Assembly (NCBI GenBank): GCA_934434555.1 | Contig: CAKRZX010000011.1 | Span: forward strand, 4,503 to 68,502 | Origin: an uncultured Clostridia bacterium | GTDB taxonomy: Bacteria; Bacillota; Clostridia; Christensenellales; QALW01 | Direction: 5' to 3' | Length of the DNA stretch: 64,000 nt | Part shown: piece after piece, positions 42,323-51,376 of the stretch | Numbering within the stretch: position 1 is the first letter of the stretch | Layout of the letters: each line of letters starts with the position of its first letter | Notes under the pieces: model-generated | Seen by the model: the letters and a program-made list of their open reading frames with translations, nothing else | What the model was told of the DNA's origin: nothing | Database searches by the model: none | Position numbers and translations under genes: made by a program

Positions 42323-44053
42323 TTATTTCCTGTAAATCTTGACGCCGTCCTCGTCGATATCGTCATTTTGCGGGGCTTCGTCATAGTTTTCGTCGTACTG
42401 CTCTTCATAGTCGCTGTCGTCGGAATCATAATATTCGTCCTGGTCATCGTAAGAGAAGTCAACGTCCGTTTTTCTGTGAACTGCGCCGCTGCCCGAAGGG
42501 GTTGAACCGCCGTTATTCCTGAACCTTATAAGGAAGAATATTGCCGCGCCGATTAAGGCAAGCAGGCACACGCCCAAAACAATCCATAAAACCGTACCGG
42601 AACCGCCGCCGTTGGTAGGAACGGGTGTTTCCGTCGGAGCGGGGGTATCGGTTGCAACGGGAGTTTCAAGGGGCGAACCGAAAATTACACGGTAAATGAG
42701 CGATGAAGAATAACTTTCGCCGTCAAGGGTGTAGGCAAGCATAAACTTGACTTCCGTGCCATCGGCGGGAATGTTTACCGCAACGTCCTTTTCAATATAC
42801 GAAGCAGTATTCATTGACGCCGCGGGAATTGATTCCGCAACAAGCGTGCGCTGCGCAAGTGAGTTTTCTTCGGAAATATATACGTCATTTATATCAGCCT
42901 GTGAAGCGTTTTCAACACGGAGTTTGAAGTTTATTACACCCGCCGCGGTAAGCGTTTCGGGCGAAAAACTTACGATGTTGAACTTGACTTCATCGGGCAG
43001 ACGGATTGCCTTGTCGGTTTTTGCGGTAATGTCTTTTTCCGATTCAGCACCGTCATAAGAATAGGTTACTTTAATCTTGTAAAAACCGCTCTTGTTTATT
43101 TTCTGCGTGTAAGTGCCGCTTAAAGTATTGCCCGGTTCAAGGCTTACGGGACCGTTTACTATCTCCGCGTCCGATGAATCGGAATTGTAAACTTTAAGGT
43201 TCTTCAAAATCGTTTTGCTTTCGTTTCTTATTTTATAAGTGAAAGTAACGGTTTCGCCTGCCTTTGTTACCGAGTAAGTGTTGCATTCAAGCGAAACAAA
43301 GGGAACGGCGTCGTCAACGGTTATCGTTTTTGTTGAACCTGCGGTTTTGCCCGATTTACCGTCATAACTGAAATTAACGGTGGGCGCCAATGTAAGTTGG
43401 GCAGAGGGTGTAACCTCAACGGTTTTGGTAATCGTTTCGCCAACGCCCAAAACGGCATTTTTGTCTGCCATATAAACGTAAGTTTTATTCAAAAGTGAAG
43501 AAACTTCTTTATCAAGTACGGAAACATTCGACAAAGGCACGTTGCCGGAGTTGTGAATCTCGTACTTTATTTTTATCGTTGACCCGGGTGCGGCGGAAGT
43601 CCTGTCAGGCTCTGCCTTTACCGTAGCGTTGGGATTGGGGTCAACAAGGGTGATTTTTGCTTTTTCAATCACTGTATCCGAAGAGCCGTCAAGCCGCCAA
43701 TGTGCCACAAACTCAACCGACTGACCCGCATGTACGGAACTGTTAAAACGGACAGATTTTTTGTCGGTAGCATAGGCTCCCTCTGAGGATTCAAAACTCA
43801 CCGGTTCTCCCAAAATAACTGTGTCGGAAGAATCCACGGTAATTTTCTCCAACGTAAATTTTTTGCCGAACGAACTGCCGTTGCGGGGCTTTATTGAAAA
43901 TATAAGATTACATCTGTTGCTGCTTGTGAGAATTGCCTCGTTTGTTTCGTAGGGCAAAACTTCAAAAATAAAAGGGGAGTCCTCGTCGGCTGAAACCGAG
44001 AAAAAGGACAGGCACATTATAGCGCAAAGCAAGATACATAAAAAACGTTTCAT
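42323..44053 (-). CDS. Secreted, membrane-anchored multi-domain surface protein
   Basis: 576 residues from the ATG at 44053 (GGAGG upstream). Signal peptide (MKRFLCILLCAIMCLSFF, cleavage near VSA), then several tandem Ig-like CARDB/COG1361-type repeats (IHNSGNVPLSNVSVLD, YKIRNESKTILKNLKVYN, LRVENASQADINDVYIS). A Thr/Pro linker (TDTPAPTETPVPTNGG), one membrane helix (~515-540) and an acidic cytoplasmic tail full of Asp/Tyr follow. Probably a cell-envelope protein of unknown ligand. Confidence 0.75.
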   Translation of the reverse strand: MKRFLCILLCAIMCLSFFSVSADEDSPFIFEVLPYETNEAILTSSNRCNLIFSIKPRNGSSFGKKFTLEKITVDSSDTVILGEPVSFESSEGAYATDKKSVRFNSSVHAGQSVEFVAHWRLDGSSDTVIEKAKITLVDPNPNATVKAEPDRTSAAPGSTIKIKYEIHNSGNVPLSNVSVLDKEVSSLLNKTYVYMADKNAVLGVGETITKTVEVTPSAQLTLAPTVNFSYDGKSGKTAGSTKTITVDDAVPFVSLECNTYSVTKAGETVTFTYKIRNESKTILKNLKVYNSDSSDAEIVNGPVSLEPGNTLSGTYTQKINKSGFYKIKVTYSYDGAESEKDITAKTDKAIRLPDEVKFNIVSFSPETLTAAGVINFKLRVENASQADINDVYISEENSLAQRTLVAESIPAASMNTASYIEKDVAVNIPADGTEVKFMLAYTLDGESYSSSLIYRVIFGSPLETPVATDTPAPTETPVPTNGGGSGTVLWIVLGVCLLALIGAAIFFLIRFRNNGGSTPSGSGAVHRKTDVDFSYDDQDEYYDSDDSDYEEQYDENYDEAPQNDDIDEDGVKIYRK

Positions 44054-44087
44054 AAAATTCCTCCGTGAAAGAATATTCACACTTATA

Positions 44088-44116
44088 ATTTTAGTGTATA
44101 AGAAGAAAAAAGTCAA
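44088..44116 (-). promoter_or_regulatory. Promoter of the surface-protein gene
   Basis: Minus strand TTGACT (44111-44116), 17-bp spacer, TAAAAT (44088-44093). Confidence 0.6.
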
Positions 44117-44139
44117 GTCTTAACTTGAATTTTCGTTCT

Positions 44140-44176
44140 ACAAAAAATCCCCTTGCTGTACAAGGGGATTTTTTCT
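44140..44176. terminator. Bidirectional terminator
   Basis: AAAAAATCCCCTTG / CAAGGGGATTTTTT stem with a 5-nt loop; on the minus strand it ends the gene at 44175, overlapping its stop codon. Confidence 0.85.
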
Positions 44177-45050
44177 AAAAATCTTCCGGCACGGCTTTTT
44201 TAGCGGAATTTTTCGGCGGAATTGTTGAATAAATGCCGAAAAGCGCAAGCACGATACCGAGTCCCGTGGAAAACAGGCAGTGGTAAAACGCCAAAGAGCG
44301 GGTAAAGAAATCAAAAATACTGTAAATCTCGGTTTGCGAAAGAAACATTACGAGAAAAGCCGCAATGCCCGAAACGATAAGCATTATCGAAGAATATGCC
44401 ACGGACAAAAGAAACAGGTGCTTCTTTTTTCGCTCCGTAAGCAGATAGCAGACAAGCCAGCCCGCAACGTAGCCTACCGCCGCCGCAATTTTTACGTAGC
44501 AGACAAGCAGTATAAAATAAAGCACGGCACAAACGGCAAGCAGTACGGGAACACCCATGTTCGAAAGCATAAAACACTTGAATTTCCCCGCGTTTTCGAG
44601 GTTGGGAAGTTCGTCGGGCTCGCTTTCGGGCGGTGCGGTATCGTCAATAGGCGCGGCAATGGGCTTAAAGACGTACATTTTTTTGTGCAATAAAATATTC
44701 AGTTCCGGATTTGAAAACTCAATGCCTACCGAGATAAGAAAAGCCGAAAGTTGACGGGCAAATTCGTGAATGTAATCTTCACCCTTGACGATTTCACGGT
44801 CAAAGTACATATACAGCCCGTCACGGGTGAATTTCTTTCCGTCAAGCTGAACGGCGCTTTCCTTTATATAGCAGGAAATCATTCCGCGCTCGTTTTTGTT
44901 AAGTGCGGGAAGATTTACCGCAAGCACAAGACGGTTCTTCTTACCGTAGAGGGTGTAGAGAAAGCCGTCAATGTTTGCATAAAGCAAACCGTTGCCGTCG
45001 TCGGTAAAGCCCGATTGTTCAATTTTCAGATTTTTATCATTATTATCCAT
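44175..45050 (-). CDS. Membrane protein with N-terminal soluble domain, unknown function
   Basis: 291 residues. Residues 1-165 are soluble and mixed alpha/beta (GFLYTLYGKKNRLVLAVNLP; FTRDGLYMYFDREIV), followed by a Pro/Glu-rich linker and about four membrane segments (~168-285). No recognised family. Immediately downstream of its own RBS with no operon partner visible; a terminator separates it from the phospholipase-like gene upstream. Confidence 0.6.
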   Translation of the reverse strand: MDNNDKNLKIEQSGFTDDGNGLLYANIDGFLYTLYGKKNRLVLAVNLPALNKNERGMISCYIKESAVQLDGKKFTRDGLYMYFDREIVKGEDYIHEFARQLSAFLISVGIEFSNPELNILLHKKMYVFKPIAAPIDDTAPPESEPDELPNLENAGKFKCFMLSNMGVPVLLAVCAVLYFILLVCYVKIAAAVGYVAGWLVCYLLTERKKKHLFLLSVAYSSIMLIVSGIAAFLVMFLSQTEIYSIFDFFTRSLAFYHCLFSTGLGIVLALFGIYSTIPPKNSAKKAVPEDF

Positions 45051-45061
45051 AACAATTCCTT

Positions 45062-45097
45062 AAAAAAACTGCCCGAAACAGTATTTCCGGGCAGTAA
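45062..45097 (-). terminator. Rho-independent terminator (phospholipase-like gene)
   Basis: ACTGCCCG / CGGGCAGT stem with an internal AAA/TTT extension and a T-run on the minus strand. Confidence 0.8.
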
Positions 45098-45102
45098 AAA
45101 CA

Positions 45103-46146
45103 TCAGCCGTCAATGTTCTTCATCATCTCTTCAAGTTTCGGAGCAAGCGCTTCCTCTTCCTTTTTGAAGATGATGTCGTAGAATTTAAGCAGCAGCGGAG
45201 CATTCCATGCAATGCCTGTCATAAACGAATTGCCGCCGATTTTATGTATGGCCTGTACGCTTGTGGTTTCGCCGCCGGTGTAACTGTCGTTTACGGTGGA
45301 AACAATGTCAACAGCGTTGCTTACGCCCTTTTCAAGCAACTGCTCAACACTTTCGGTGGAAGTGTATCTCGTATCCCAGGGCGTCATCCACTCGGTATGG
45401 TTTTCATTCATAAAGTCGATGTCTTCTTCGTGACCCGCGTAAACCGTTTTTGTGAAATAACCGGAAGTAAATTCTTTTGAGAATTTCTCATAAATTGCGG
45501 TTATGGGCTTTAACAGACCCGGCTTGATTCTTGCTTTAAGGCGGGCATTCATATCCTGATAAGCCTTTATAACATCCTCGCGGGAAATATCTTTGCCGTA
45601 AACGGTTTTGATGTTTACGGGGAACATACGGCATACTTCCAGAAGTTCGTCATAAGTAACCCAGAAAAGGTCGTCAATTTTAACATCTGCGGGAGTTATG
45701 CCTTTTTCCTTTTTAAGTATTATTTCATCAATTGCATTATTTATGCGTTTGCGGTAAATTCCGAAACGCTCCGGCATGGGTGCGTTGGGCGTAACAAAAC
45801 CCGAACGGTAAAGAATATACGGGTTAACCGCACAGTCAATTGCATAGTGGGTAAGATAGCCGTAGAAGTAGGGGACGATAATTTCTTTGTCGGCGTCCTC
45901 CTGCTTGGCAATATACCTGTATATAAGCGACATCCACTCGTCAACCGAACGCTCGTGCAGCATCATGCTCATACGGTGAATACTTGCGTCGGATTTAAGC
46001 GGCGTGCCGTAATAAGCAAAGAAATCAGGACCTTGAAGACCCAGATCGAAAACGCTTTTGCGCTTATCGATAATTTCACGGGCAGAAGCGGGAAGATTTT
46101 CATAAACCTTTTGTCCGGCAATGTAGTGAGTAAAAAAACCTGGCAT
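45103..46146 (-). CDS. Zinc-dependent phospholipase C family protein
   Basis: 347 residues. PGFFTHYIAGQKV, FDLGLQGPDFFAYYG, HERSVDEWM and GYLTHYAIDCAVNPY carry the His/Asp metal ligands of PF00882. Unlike the secreted Bacillus phospholipase C, there is no signal peptide and the protein starts directly at the first His block; many clostridial homologues of this type have no proven substrate. All-helical fold predicted. Confidence 0.8.
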   Translation of the reverse strand: MPGFFTHYIAGQKVYENLPASAREIIDKRKSVFDLGLQGPDFFAYYGTPLKSDASIHRMSMMLHERSVDEWMSLIYRYIAKQEDADKEIIVPYFYGYLTHYAIDCAVNPYILYRSGFVTPNAPMPERFGIYRKRINNAIDEIILKKEKGITPADVKIDDLFWVTYDELLEVCRMFPVNIKTVYGKDISREDVIKAYQDMNARLKARIKPGLLKPITAIYEKFSKEFTSGYFTKTVYAGHEEDIDFMNENHTEWMTPWDTRYTSTESVEQLLEKGVSNAVDIVSTVNDSYTGGETTSVQAIHKIGGNSFMTGIAWNAPLLLKFYDIIFKKEEEALAPKLEEMMKNIDG

Positions 46147-46287
46147 AAAAATACACTCCTAACAGTTGTAATTTATCGCTTTGGCGGAAATCGCGTTTGG
46201 GGCACATACCGCCTTTTGAAGTATTATAATATATTTTTCTCCATTTGACCAGTAGAAAATAGAAAAAATACTGCACAAATTTTAATG

Positions 46288-46809
46288 TTATTTTGTTGAA
46301 GCGAAAATATCCACTTCGTAACGGCGCATATTTATGTTTTCTTTTTTGAGAAAAACGGTTTCAAGAAGTTTCCCGCCGTTTGATTCGATTATTTTTGCGC
46401 TTGCGGTATTTTCGTCACGGCAGGTAATTATTATTCTTTCAAAACCCATTTCATGTGCCTTTTCAATAAGAAGAGCGCACATTTTTGTGCCGTAGCCGCA
46501 TTTTCTCTTTGACGGCGGCACTCCGTAACCCAGCTGCCCCGCAACAAGCACGTTGAATTTTGTCGCTTCGTGGCGCACGTCGCCCTGTGCGTAAACAGTG
46601 CCCGATTCGTCAACCATAAAATAGCGCGTATAGGGCGAAACGCCTTTTTCAAGCCCTATTCCCGCAGAATGCTTTATGCAGGTCCGTACAAAATAGGGAA
46701 AGATATCGGGCTTTGTCATGCCCAAAAACGGAGTTCCGCTTACGGCATAATCGTCTATGAGTTCGCAAAAAGCCGAAAAAGTAAGTTCGGCGGCGGTAAT
46801 TAAATGCAT
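46288..46809 (-). CDS. GNAT-family N-acetyltransferase
   Basis: 173 residues from the ATG at 46809 (AAGGTG upstream); a longer in-frame start would overlap the AraC gene. GQLGYGVPPSKRKCGYGTKM is the acetyl-CoA pyrophosphate-binding region, then FERIIITCRDENTASAKIIESNGG, both standard GNAT blocks. Acceptor unknown. 13 nt after the AraC-type gene and in its operon. Confidence 0.8.
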   Translation of the reverse strand: MHLITAAELTFSAFCELIDDYAVSGTPFLGMTKPDIFPYFVRTCIKHSAGIGLEKGVSPYTRYFMVDESGTVYAQGDVRHEATKFNVLVAGQLGYGVPPSKRKCGYGTKMCALLIEKAHEMGFERIIITCRDENTASAKIIESNGGKLLETVFLKKENINMRRYEVDIFASTK

Positions 46810-46822
46810 TTTATCACCTTGT

Positions 46823-47668
46823 TTATCTGAATGATGAGGGAGAATATCCCGTTTGTTTCCTGAAAAATCTTGAAAACTGCGATACGTCCGGGAATCCGCA
46901 TTCCCTTGCAATGTCGGTTATGGGAAGTGAGGATAACTGCAACATATCAAGCGCCTTTGACAGCCTGTACGACATAAGGTACTGGTGCAGGGATTTTCCG
47001 GTATGGTGCAGCATAACCCTGTTAAGGTAGTTTGGGTGAAAATTCAGTTCCTGACCGATAATTTCGTTTGTTATATTTCTGTTGAAATTATCCTGAATAT
47101 ATGTTATTATGATGTCAGCTGTCTTTTTCGGCAGCGGACGCAGAGATGAAACACTGCTTTGCACTATCTGCGTAAGCAGAAGCTTCAGTATTGCGGAACA
47201 TTTTTCCGAATAGAACAGCAGTTTTGTTTCGTAATCGTTTATAATCTGCTTTGTATGGTTAAGCAGCCGGGTTTGCTTTTCCATATAAAAGGGGGCGTTA
47301 AGGCACGGTGCGTCGGAAAATGTTATGTTTTCAAGGCGCATTTCGGGCTTGTATCCGCCGCGGCGCTCACTGGCGGGCACGATAGGCGTTATCAGATTAC
47401 GGTGCATGTCGGTAAAATCGAAATTTATCCCCGCAAGCAGATACGAGCTGTCCGCATGGTGCAGATGATATTCCGTTCCCGACGGTATATATAAAAGGTC
47501 GCTTTCGCTTAACAGGTAATCTTTCCCGGCTACCGAAATCGAAACTTTTCCGCGGGCGCAGAAAAAAATACGCTGGTCGTATGCAGTCTGCGGGTGCGAA
47601 GTAAATTCGGGCAGCAGTTCCGTGTAGTGCGCATACCTTACAAAAGGCAGAATTTGCCTGACTTCCAT
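46823..47668 (-). CDS. AraC-family transcriptional regulator
   Basis: 281 residues. N-terminal cupin-type sensor (~20-110: RIFFCARGKVSISVAGKDYLL...YIPSGTEYHLHH), C-terminal two HTH domain (~185-281) with IGQELNFHPNYLNRVMLHHTGKSL and IARECGFPDVSQFSRFFRKQTG. Divergent from the isomerase/GH99-like pair, which it most likely activates in response to a sugar. Confidence 0.9.
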   Translation of the reverse strand: MEVRQILPFVRYAHYTELLPEFTSHPQTAYDQRIFFCARGKVSISVAGKDYLLSESDLLYIPSGTEYHLHHADSSYLLAGINFDFTDMHRNLITPIVPASERRGGYKPEMRLENITFSDAPCLNAPFYMEKQTRLLNHTKQIINDYETKLLFYSEKCSAILKLLLTQIVQSSVSSLRPLPKKTADIIITYIQDNFNRNITNEIIGQELNFHPNYLNRVMLHHTGKSLHQYLMSYRLSKALDMLQLSSLPITDIARECGFPDVSQFSRFFRKQTGYSPSSFR

Positions 47669-47719
47669 TGCGTTTCACCTCAAAAAGGTTTATTTTTGTC
47701 AAAAAAACGTTTCTATTTA

Positions 47720-47751
47720 CTATTTATTAAACCACAAAATTGTTGTATAAT
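47720..47751 (+). promoter_or_regulatory. Promoter of the isomerase/GH99-like operon
   Basis: TATAAT at 47746-47751 with a poor -35 (TTTATT) 17 bp before. A weak -35 is usual for AraC-activated promoters, and the divergent regulator is 80 nt away. Confidence 0.55.
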
Positions 47752-47788
47752 CAAGTGGAAAATTAATTTAAGGAGAAATTTTTTTATT

Positions 47789-49243
47789 ATGCTTGAAAGA
47801 GTACCGTCCAAAAAGCCCGTAATAGGCATTTTCGCCGCAGCCCACGGCACATATTGGGGGCAGTTCCCCGGGCTTAAAGAAAATATGGAGAAATATCACA
47901 CCGATTTTGTTTCGCTTGTTTCAAAAAACGAGGGCGAAATCGTTGATTTGGGAATAATCGACACGAGTATTTCCGCGTTTGACGCGGCGGCAAAGTTCAA
48001 CGCCGCAAACGTAGATATTATCTTCTGCAATATGATAACTTATGCAACATCAAGCGTGTTCGCTCCCGTGCTGCGTGATTGTTCCGCACCGATGATTCTC
48101 TGCGCACTTCAACCCCGCCGCGCAATGGATTATGAAAACGCCAACACGTTTATGCAGCTTGAAAATGACAATATTTGCTCCGTTCCGGAGTTTTGCGGAG
48201 TTGCGTCAAGAATGAACAAACCGATTCACGATATTATAATCGGCACGCTTTATAATGACAAAAAAGCGGAGCAGTCAATTCACGAATGGTGCCTTATCGC
48301 CAAGGCGTTAAGAACCCTGCGCGGCGCGAGAATAGGGCTTATGGGGCACGTACTTGAAGCAATGTACGATATGCATACCGACCCCACAGCCGTGTTTAAT
48401 TCGTTCGGCATACACGTTCCGCTTTTGGAAATTGACGATTTGCTGACCGAATACAATAAGGTAACAAAAGAAGAAATCGACGAACAGACGGCAATAATAA
48501 AGGACGAATTTGATATGCCCGAACCCAAGAGCGACCCGGTAACAATGAAACTTACCGATGAAGACCTGTTTAACGCCGCAAAGGCTTCGGCGGCGCTTGA
48601 AAGGTTCAGAAAAACATATAAACTTGACGGACTTGCATATTTCTACGCGGGTGCCGAGGGAAGCGAAAACCGCAAACTTGCCGGTTCGCTTATTTTAGGC
48701 AACTCAATGCTTATTGCCCGCGGAGTGCCAATGTGCGGCGAATTTGACATTAAGACCTGTATCGCTATGATGATTATGGATACCATCGGCATCGGCGGAA
48801 GTTTTGCCGAAATACATCCGTTTGATTTTGACGGTGACTGCATTCTCGTAGGTCATGACGGCCCTCACCACATCCAACTTGCCCAGGGCAAGCCCGTTGT
48901 GCGCTCATTAAAGAAATATCACGGCAAAGCGGGAAGCGGTGCATCGGTTGAGTTCAAACTTAAAGAAGGACCTTTTACGATGCTCGGCATAAATCAGACT
49001 GCCGACGGCGGTTTCAGGTTTGTTATCGGCGAGGGAATCTCAAACGCGGGTGCAATACCCGCAACCGGAAACACGAATACACGTGCGTCCTACAAGCCCG
49101 ATACGCCTGCGTTTATTAAAAAATGGTGTCTTGCGGGGCCGACACATCACTTTGCAATGGGTACGGGAAACTATGCATCCACCCTTGAAAAATTGGGCAA
49201 AGTGCTTGGTGTTGAAACGGTTGTTGTAGGCACTAACGAATAA
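47789..49243 (+). CDS. L-fucose/L-arabinose isomerase family protein
   Basis: 484 residues from ATG 47789 (AAGGAG 13 nt upstream); a longer frame upstream overlaps the regulator and is rejected. GIFAAAHGTYWGQFPGLK, NMITYATSS, LMGHVLEAMYDM, YFYAGAEGSEN, GEFDIKTCIAMMIM and AEIHPFDFDGD fit the metal-dependent ketol-isomerase family, with Glu/Asp/His ligands. Converts an aldose to a ketose; the sugar is unknown. First gene of a two-gene operon. Confidence 0.8.
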   Translation: MLERVPSKKPVIGIFAAAHGTYWGQFPGLKENMEKYHTDFVSLVSKNEGEIVDLGIIDTSISAFDAAAKFNAANVDIIFCNMITYATSSVFAPVLRDCSAPMILCALQPRRAMDYENANTFMQLENDNICSVPEFCGVASRMNKPIHDIIIGTLYNDKKAEQSIHEWCLIAKALRTLRGARIGLMGHVLEAMYDMHTDPTAVFNSFGIHVPLLEIDDLLTEYNKVTKEEIDEQTAIIKDEFDMPEPKSDPVTMKLTDEDLFNAAKASAALERFRKTYKLDGLAYFYAGAEGSENRKLAGSLILGNSMLIARGVPMCGEFDIKTCIAMMIMDTIGIGGSFAEIHPFDFDGDCILVGHDGPHHIQLAQGKPVVRSLKKYHGKAGSGASVEFKLKEGPFTMLGINQTADGGFRFVIGEGISNAGAIPATGNTNTRASYKPDTPAFIKKWCLAGPTHHFAMGTGNYASTLEKLGKVLGVETVVVGTNE

Positions 49244-49253
49244 GGAGAACAAA

Positions 49254-50453
49254 ATGTACAATGTAAAACTTTATGATTATGTGCCTGTGCCCGAGCCGGC
49301 GACAACGGATTATATCGTTGCCGCCCACGTGTATAATGCGTGGAAAAAGGGCGGCACAAACGTGCATAAGGGTTTTGACCAATTTCTTGATTATCCCGAG
49401 CGGCTGCCGCTTTTGGGAAGATACGATGAGGAAAATCCCGAAGTGTGCGACTGGGAAATAAAATGGGCGCTTGAACACGGCGTAAACTGCTTTATCTACT
49501 GTTGGTACAGAAAAAAAGAGAGTATGGACAGGAAGATAACGGTTGACGATTTGCGTCTTGCTCACGGCATTCACGAGAGCCTTTTCAACGCCCGATACGG
49601 CAAACAGATGAGGTTTGCAATTATGTTCGAGGCGCAGTCCCGGTGGGGGAACACGAATCCGAAAGATTTTGAAGAAAATCTGCTGCCGTTCTGGATGGAA
49701 CAGTACTTCTTAAAAGAAAACTATCTTGTTATCAATAATAAACCCGTACTGTTTATTTACGATTATCAGAACCGCGTCCGTGACGGATTCGGCGGCGAAG
49801 AAAAACAGGCGGAAGCGTTTTTAAAGGCGCAGGATTATGCAAAGAAATTCGGCTTTGACGGTATCACATTTACGGTTGAGTACCGCTATGACGACCTTTC
49901 GAGATATGATGAATACAAAAAAGGCGGGTACGATTCCACCTTTACGTATTGCTGGCCTGTAAACAGCCCGCTCCGCCCATCGCAGGAAGAGGTAATAAAC
50001 GAGCAGATGCGCATTATGTACGCACGTGCCGCAAAAGACCCGTATTATTTTCTTCCCTGCGCAAGCAAGCAGTGGGACCCACGTCCCAGAATGGACATAA
50101 TGCCCGAGGTCTACGGCACTCCGGAAAAAACACCTATCTGGAATCTTGAACCCGCGTCGTGGCGCGAATTGCTTGAAAAAATCAAACGGCTTATGGATAC
50201 ATTGCCGAAAGATTCACTTGCGTCAAAAATGATTTTACTTGATAACTGGAACGAGTGGGATGAGGGACATTACCTTTTGCCGCACTACGAAGGGGGATTT
50301 AAGTATCTGCAAGCGGTGCGAGAGGTGTTTACGAAACGTGACAATCTTCCCGATTACCGCGATCCGGCATTTCTCGGATTGGGACCCTACGATAAAAACT
50401 GGGGAAGCGCCGATTATTCACAGTACTGCAAGGGCAAAAAACTTGATAAATAA
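49254..50453 (+). CDS. Glycoside hydrolase family 99-like (WbsX-type) protein
   Basis: 399 residues, 10 nt after the isomerase. GVNCFIYCWYRKKESM, LVINNKPVLFIYDY, GFDGITFTVEYRYDD and LDNWNEWDEGHYLLP are the WbsX/GH99-like blocks; the last includes the WNEWxEG signature. No signal peptide, so cytoplasmic. GH99 enzymes cut alpha-mannosides with endo action, but this branch is broader. With the isomerase it suggests uptake and intracellular breakdown of a glycan. Confidence 0.8.
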   Translation: MYNVKLYDYVPVPEPATTDYIVAAHVYNAWKKGGTNVHKGFDQFLDYPERLPLLGRYDEENPEVCDWEIKWALEHGVNCFIYCWYRKKESMDRKITVDDLRLAHGIHESLFNARYGKQMRFAIMFEAQSRWGNTNPKDFEENLLPFWMEQYFLKENYLVINNKPVLFIYDYQNRVRDGFGGEEKQAEAFLKAQDYAKKFGFDGITFTVEYRYDDLSRYDEYKKGGYDSTFTYCWPVNSPLRPSQEEVINEQMRIMYARAAKDPYYFLPCASKQWDPRPRMDIMPEVYGTPEKTPIWNLEPASWRELLEKIKRLMDTLPKDSLASKMILLDNWNEWDEGHYLLPHYEGGFKYLQAVREVFTKRDNLPDYRDPAFLGLGPYDKNWGSADYSQYCKGKKLDK

Positions 50454-50454
50454 C

Positions 50455-50490
50455 AAAAATCCGAAAGTCTGCGCGGCTTTCGGATTTTTT
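50455..50490 (+). terminator. Rho-independent terminator
   Basis: AAAATCCGAAAG / CTTTCGGATTTT stem followed by T's, directly after the GH99-like gene. The next promoter begins 2 bp later. Confidence 0.9.
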
Positions 50491-50491
50491 C

Positions 50492-50520
50492 TTGACAAAA
50501 ACAGAATTAAATATTATAAT
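50492..50520 (+). promoter_or_regulatory. Sigma-A promoter of the MarR-family gene
   Basis: TTGACA (50492-50497), 17-bp spacer, TATAAT (50515-50520). Confidence 0.85.
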
Positions 50521-50527
50521 ATTAAAA

Positions 50528-50543
50528 ATTCTAAAATTAGAAT
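50528..50543. promoter_or_regulatory. Inverted repeat, probable MarR operator
   Basis: ATTCTAA-AA-TTAGAAT, 8 bp after the -10 box and before the MarR gene it would repress. Confidence 0.65.
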
Positions 50544-50560
50544 AATTCACGGAGGCAGAT

Positions 50561-50989
50561 ATGTCCGCAATAAAAATGATCGCACTGGGCAGAAAACTTT
50601 CAAATACGTACTGTACAATGGCACAGCCGATTTTGCGCAGGTATAAGATAAATCAAACCTGCTTTGATATTCTGTTGTTTTTGGCGAATAACCCCGAAAA
50701 CAACACGGCACGGGATTTGTGCGAAATCCGCGGAATCAAAAGCGGAATCGCGTCGGTGGCGGTTGAATCACTGATAAAATCAGGCTACCTTACGCGTGAA
50801 GACGATAAAACCGACCGCCGCATACACAGGCTTGTTCCAACCGAAAAAGCGCAGAATGCAATCTTTGACGGACAGGAAATGCAAAAGATTTTTACCGAAA
50901 AACTCAGGCACGGGATAAGCGATGAAGAAATTGAAATGTTCAATAATTTCATTGAGAAAATAGAAAAGAACATAACGGAGGAACAATAA
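50561..50989 (+). CDS. MarR-family transcriptional regulator
   Basis: 142 residues, ATG with GGAGG 6-7 nt upstream. ARDLCEIRGIKSGIASVAVESLIKSGYLTREDDKTDRRIHRLVPT is the winged-helix region: recognition helix then the DxRxxxL wing. N- and C-terminal helices for dimerisation. The ligand is unknown. Probably represses itself and the gene at 50989, which is now broken. Confidence 0.88.
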   Translation: MSAIKMIALGRKLSNTYCTMAQPILRRYKINQTCFDILLFLANNPENNTARDLCEIRGIKSGIASVAVESLIKSGYLTREDDKTDRRIHRLVPTEKAQNAIFDGQEMQKIFTEKLRHGISDEEIEMFNNFIEKIEKNITEEQ

Positions 50990-51335
50990 TGTATAAGGTG
51001 TTGATTTGTGTTCTTGCGGGGCTCGGCGCGGGACTCGGCACGGGATTTGCCGGAATGAGCGCCGCGGTACCGTTCTTAAAGCATATCATGCTTATCCTGC
51101 GGGAAATTACGAACACATTTCTTTCCCGGAGTGCATCAAGTATATTACATATCCGGTGGGAACGGCTTTGCCTCTCGATGACAAAAAACGCATGAAAATC
51201 ATAAACGGCATGGATGTAAATTATATGACACTTGACTTGTTCAAAGGTATTGAGAACCGCAACGAGCTTACAGACGAAGAAAAAGCAGTTGCCAAACGCT
51301 TCCGAGAAAGCATAAAGAACGGCTTAATGAAGTAG
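50989..51335 (+). pseudogene. Chimeric relic: TSUP-type permease start joined to an unrelated tail
   Basis: The first ~27 codons (MYKVLICVLAGLGAGLGTGF, then AGMSAAV) match the start of a TauE/SafE (TSUP) permease, with GGAGG upstream and the ATG touching the MarR stop. From about 51088 a different frame carries HISFPECIKYITYPVGT and DVNYMTLDLFKGIENRNELT, ending at TAG 51333-51335; this tail is not recognised. A deletion seems to have fused two genes out of frame, leaving no functional product. Confidence 0.5.
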
Positions 51336-51339
51336 TTCT

Positions 51340-51374
51340 CGCTCTGCCGATTATTTTTGGCAGAGCTTTTTTGC
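51340..51374 (+). terminator. Rho-independent terminator
   Basis: GCTCTGCC / GGCAGAGC stem with a 10-nt loop and six T's. Confidence 0.85.
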
Positions 51375-51376
51375 AT

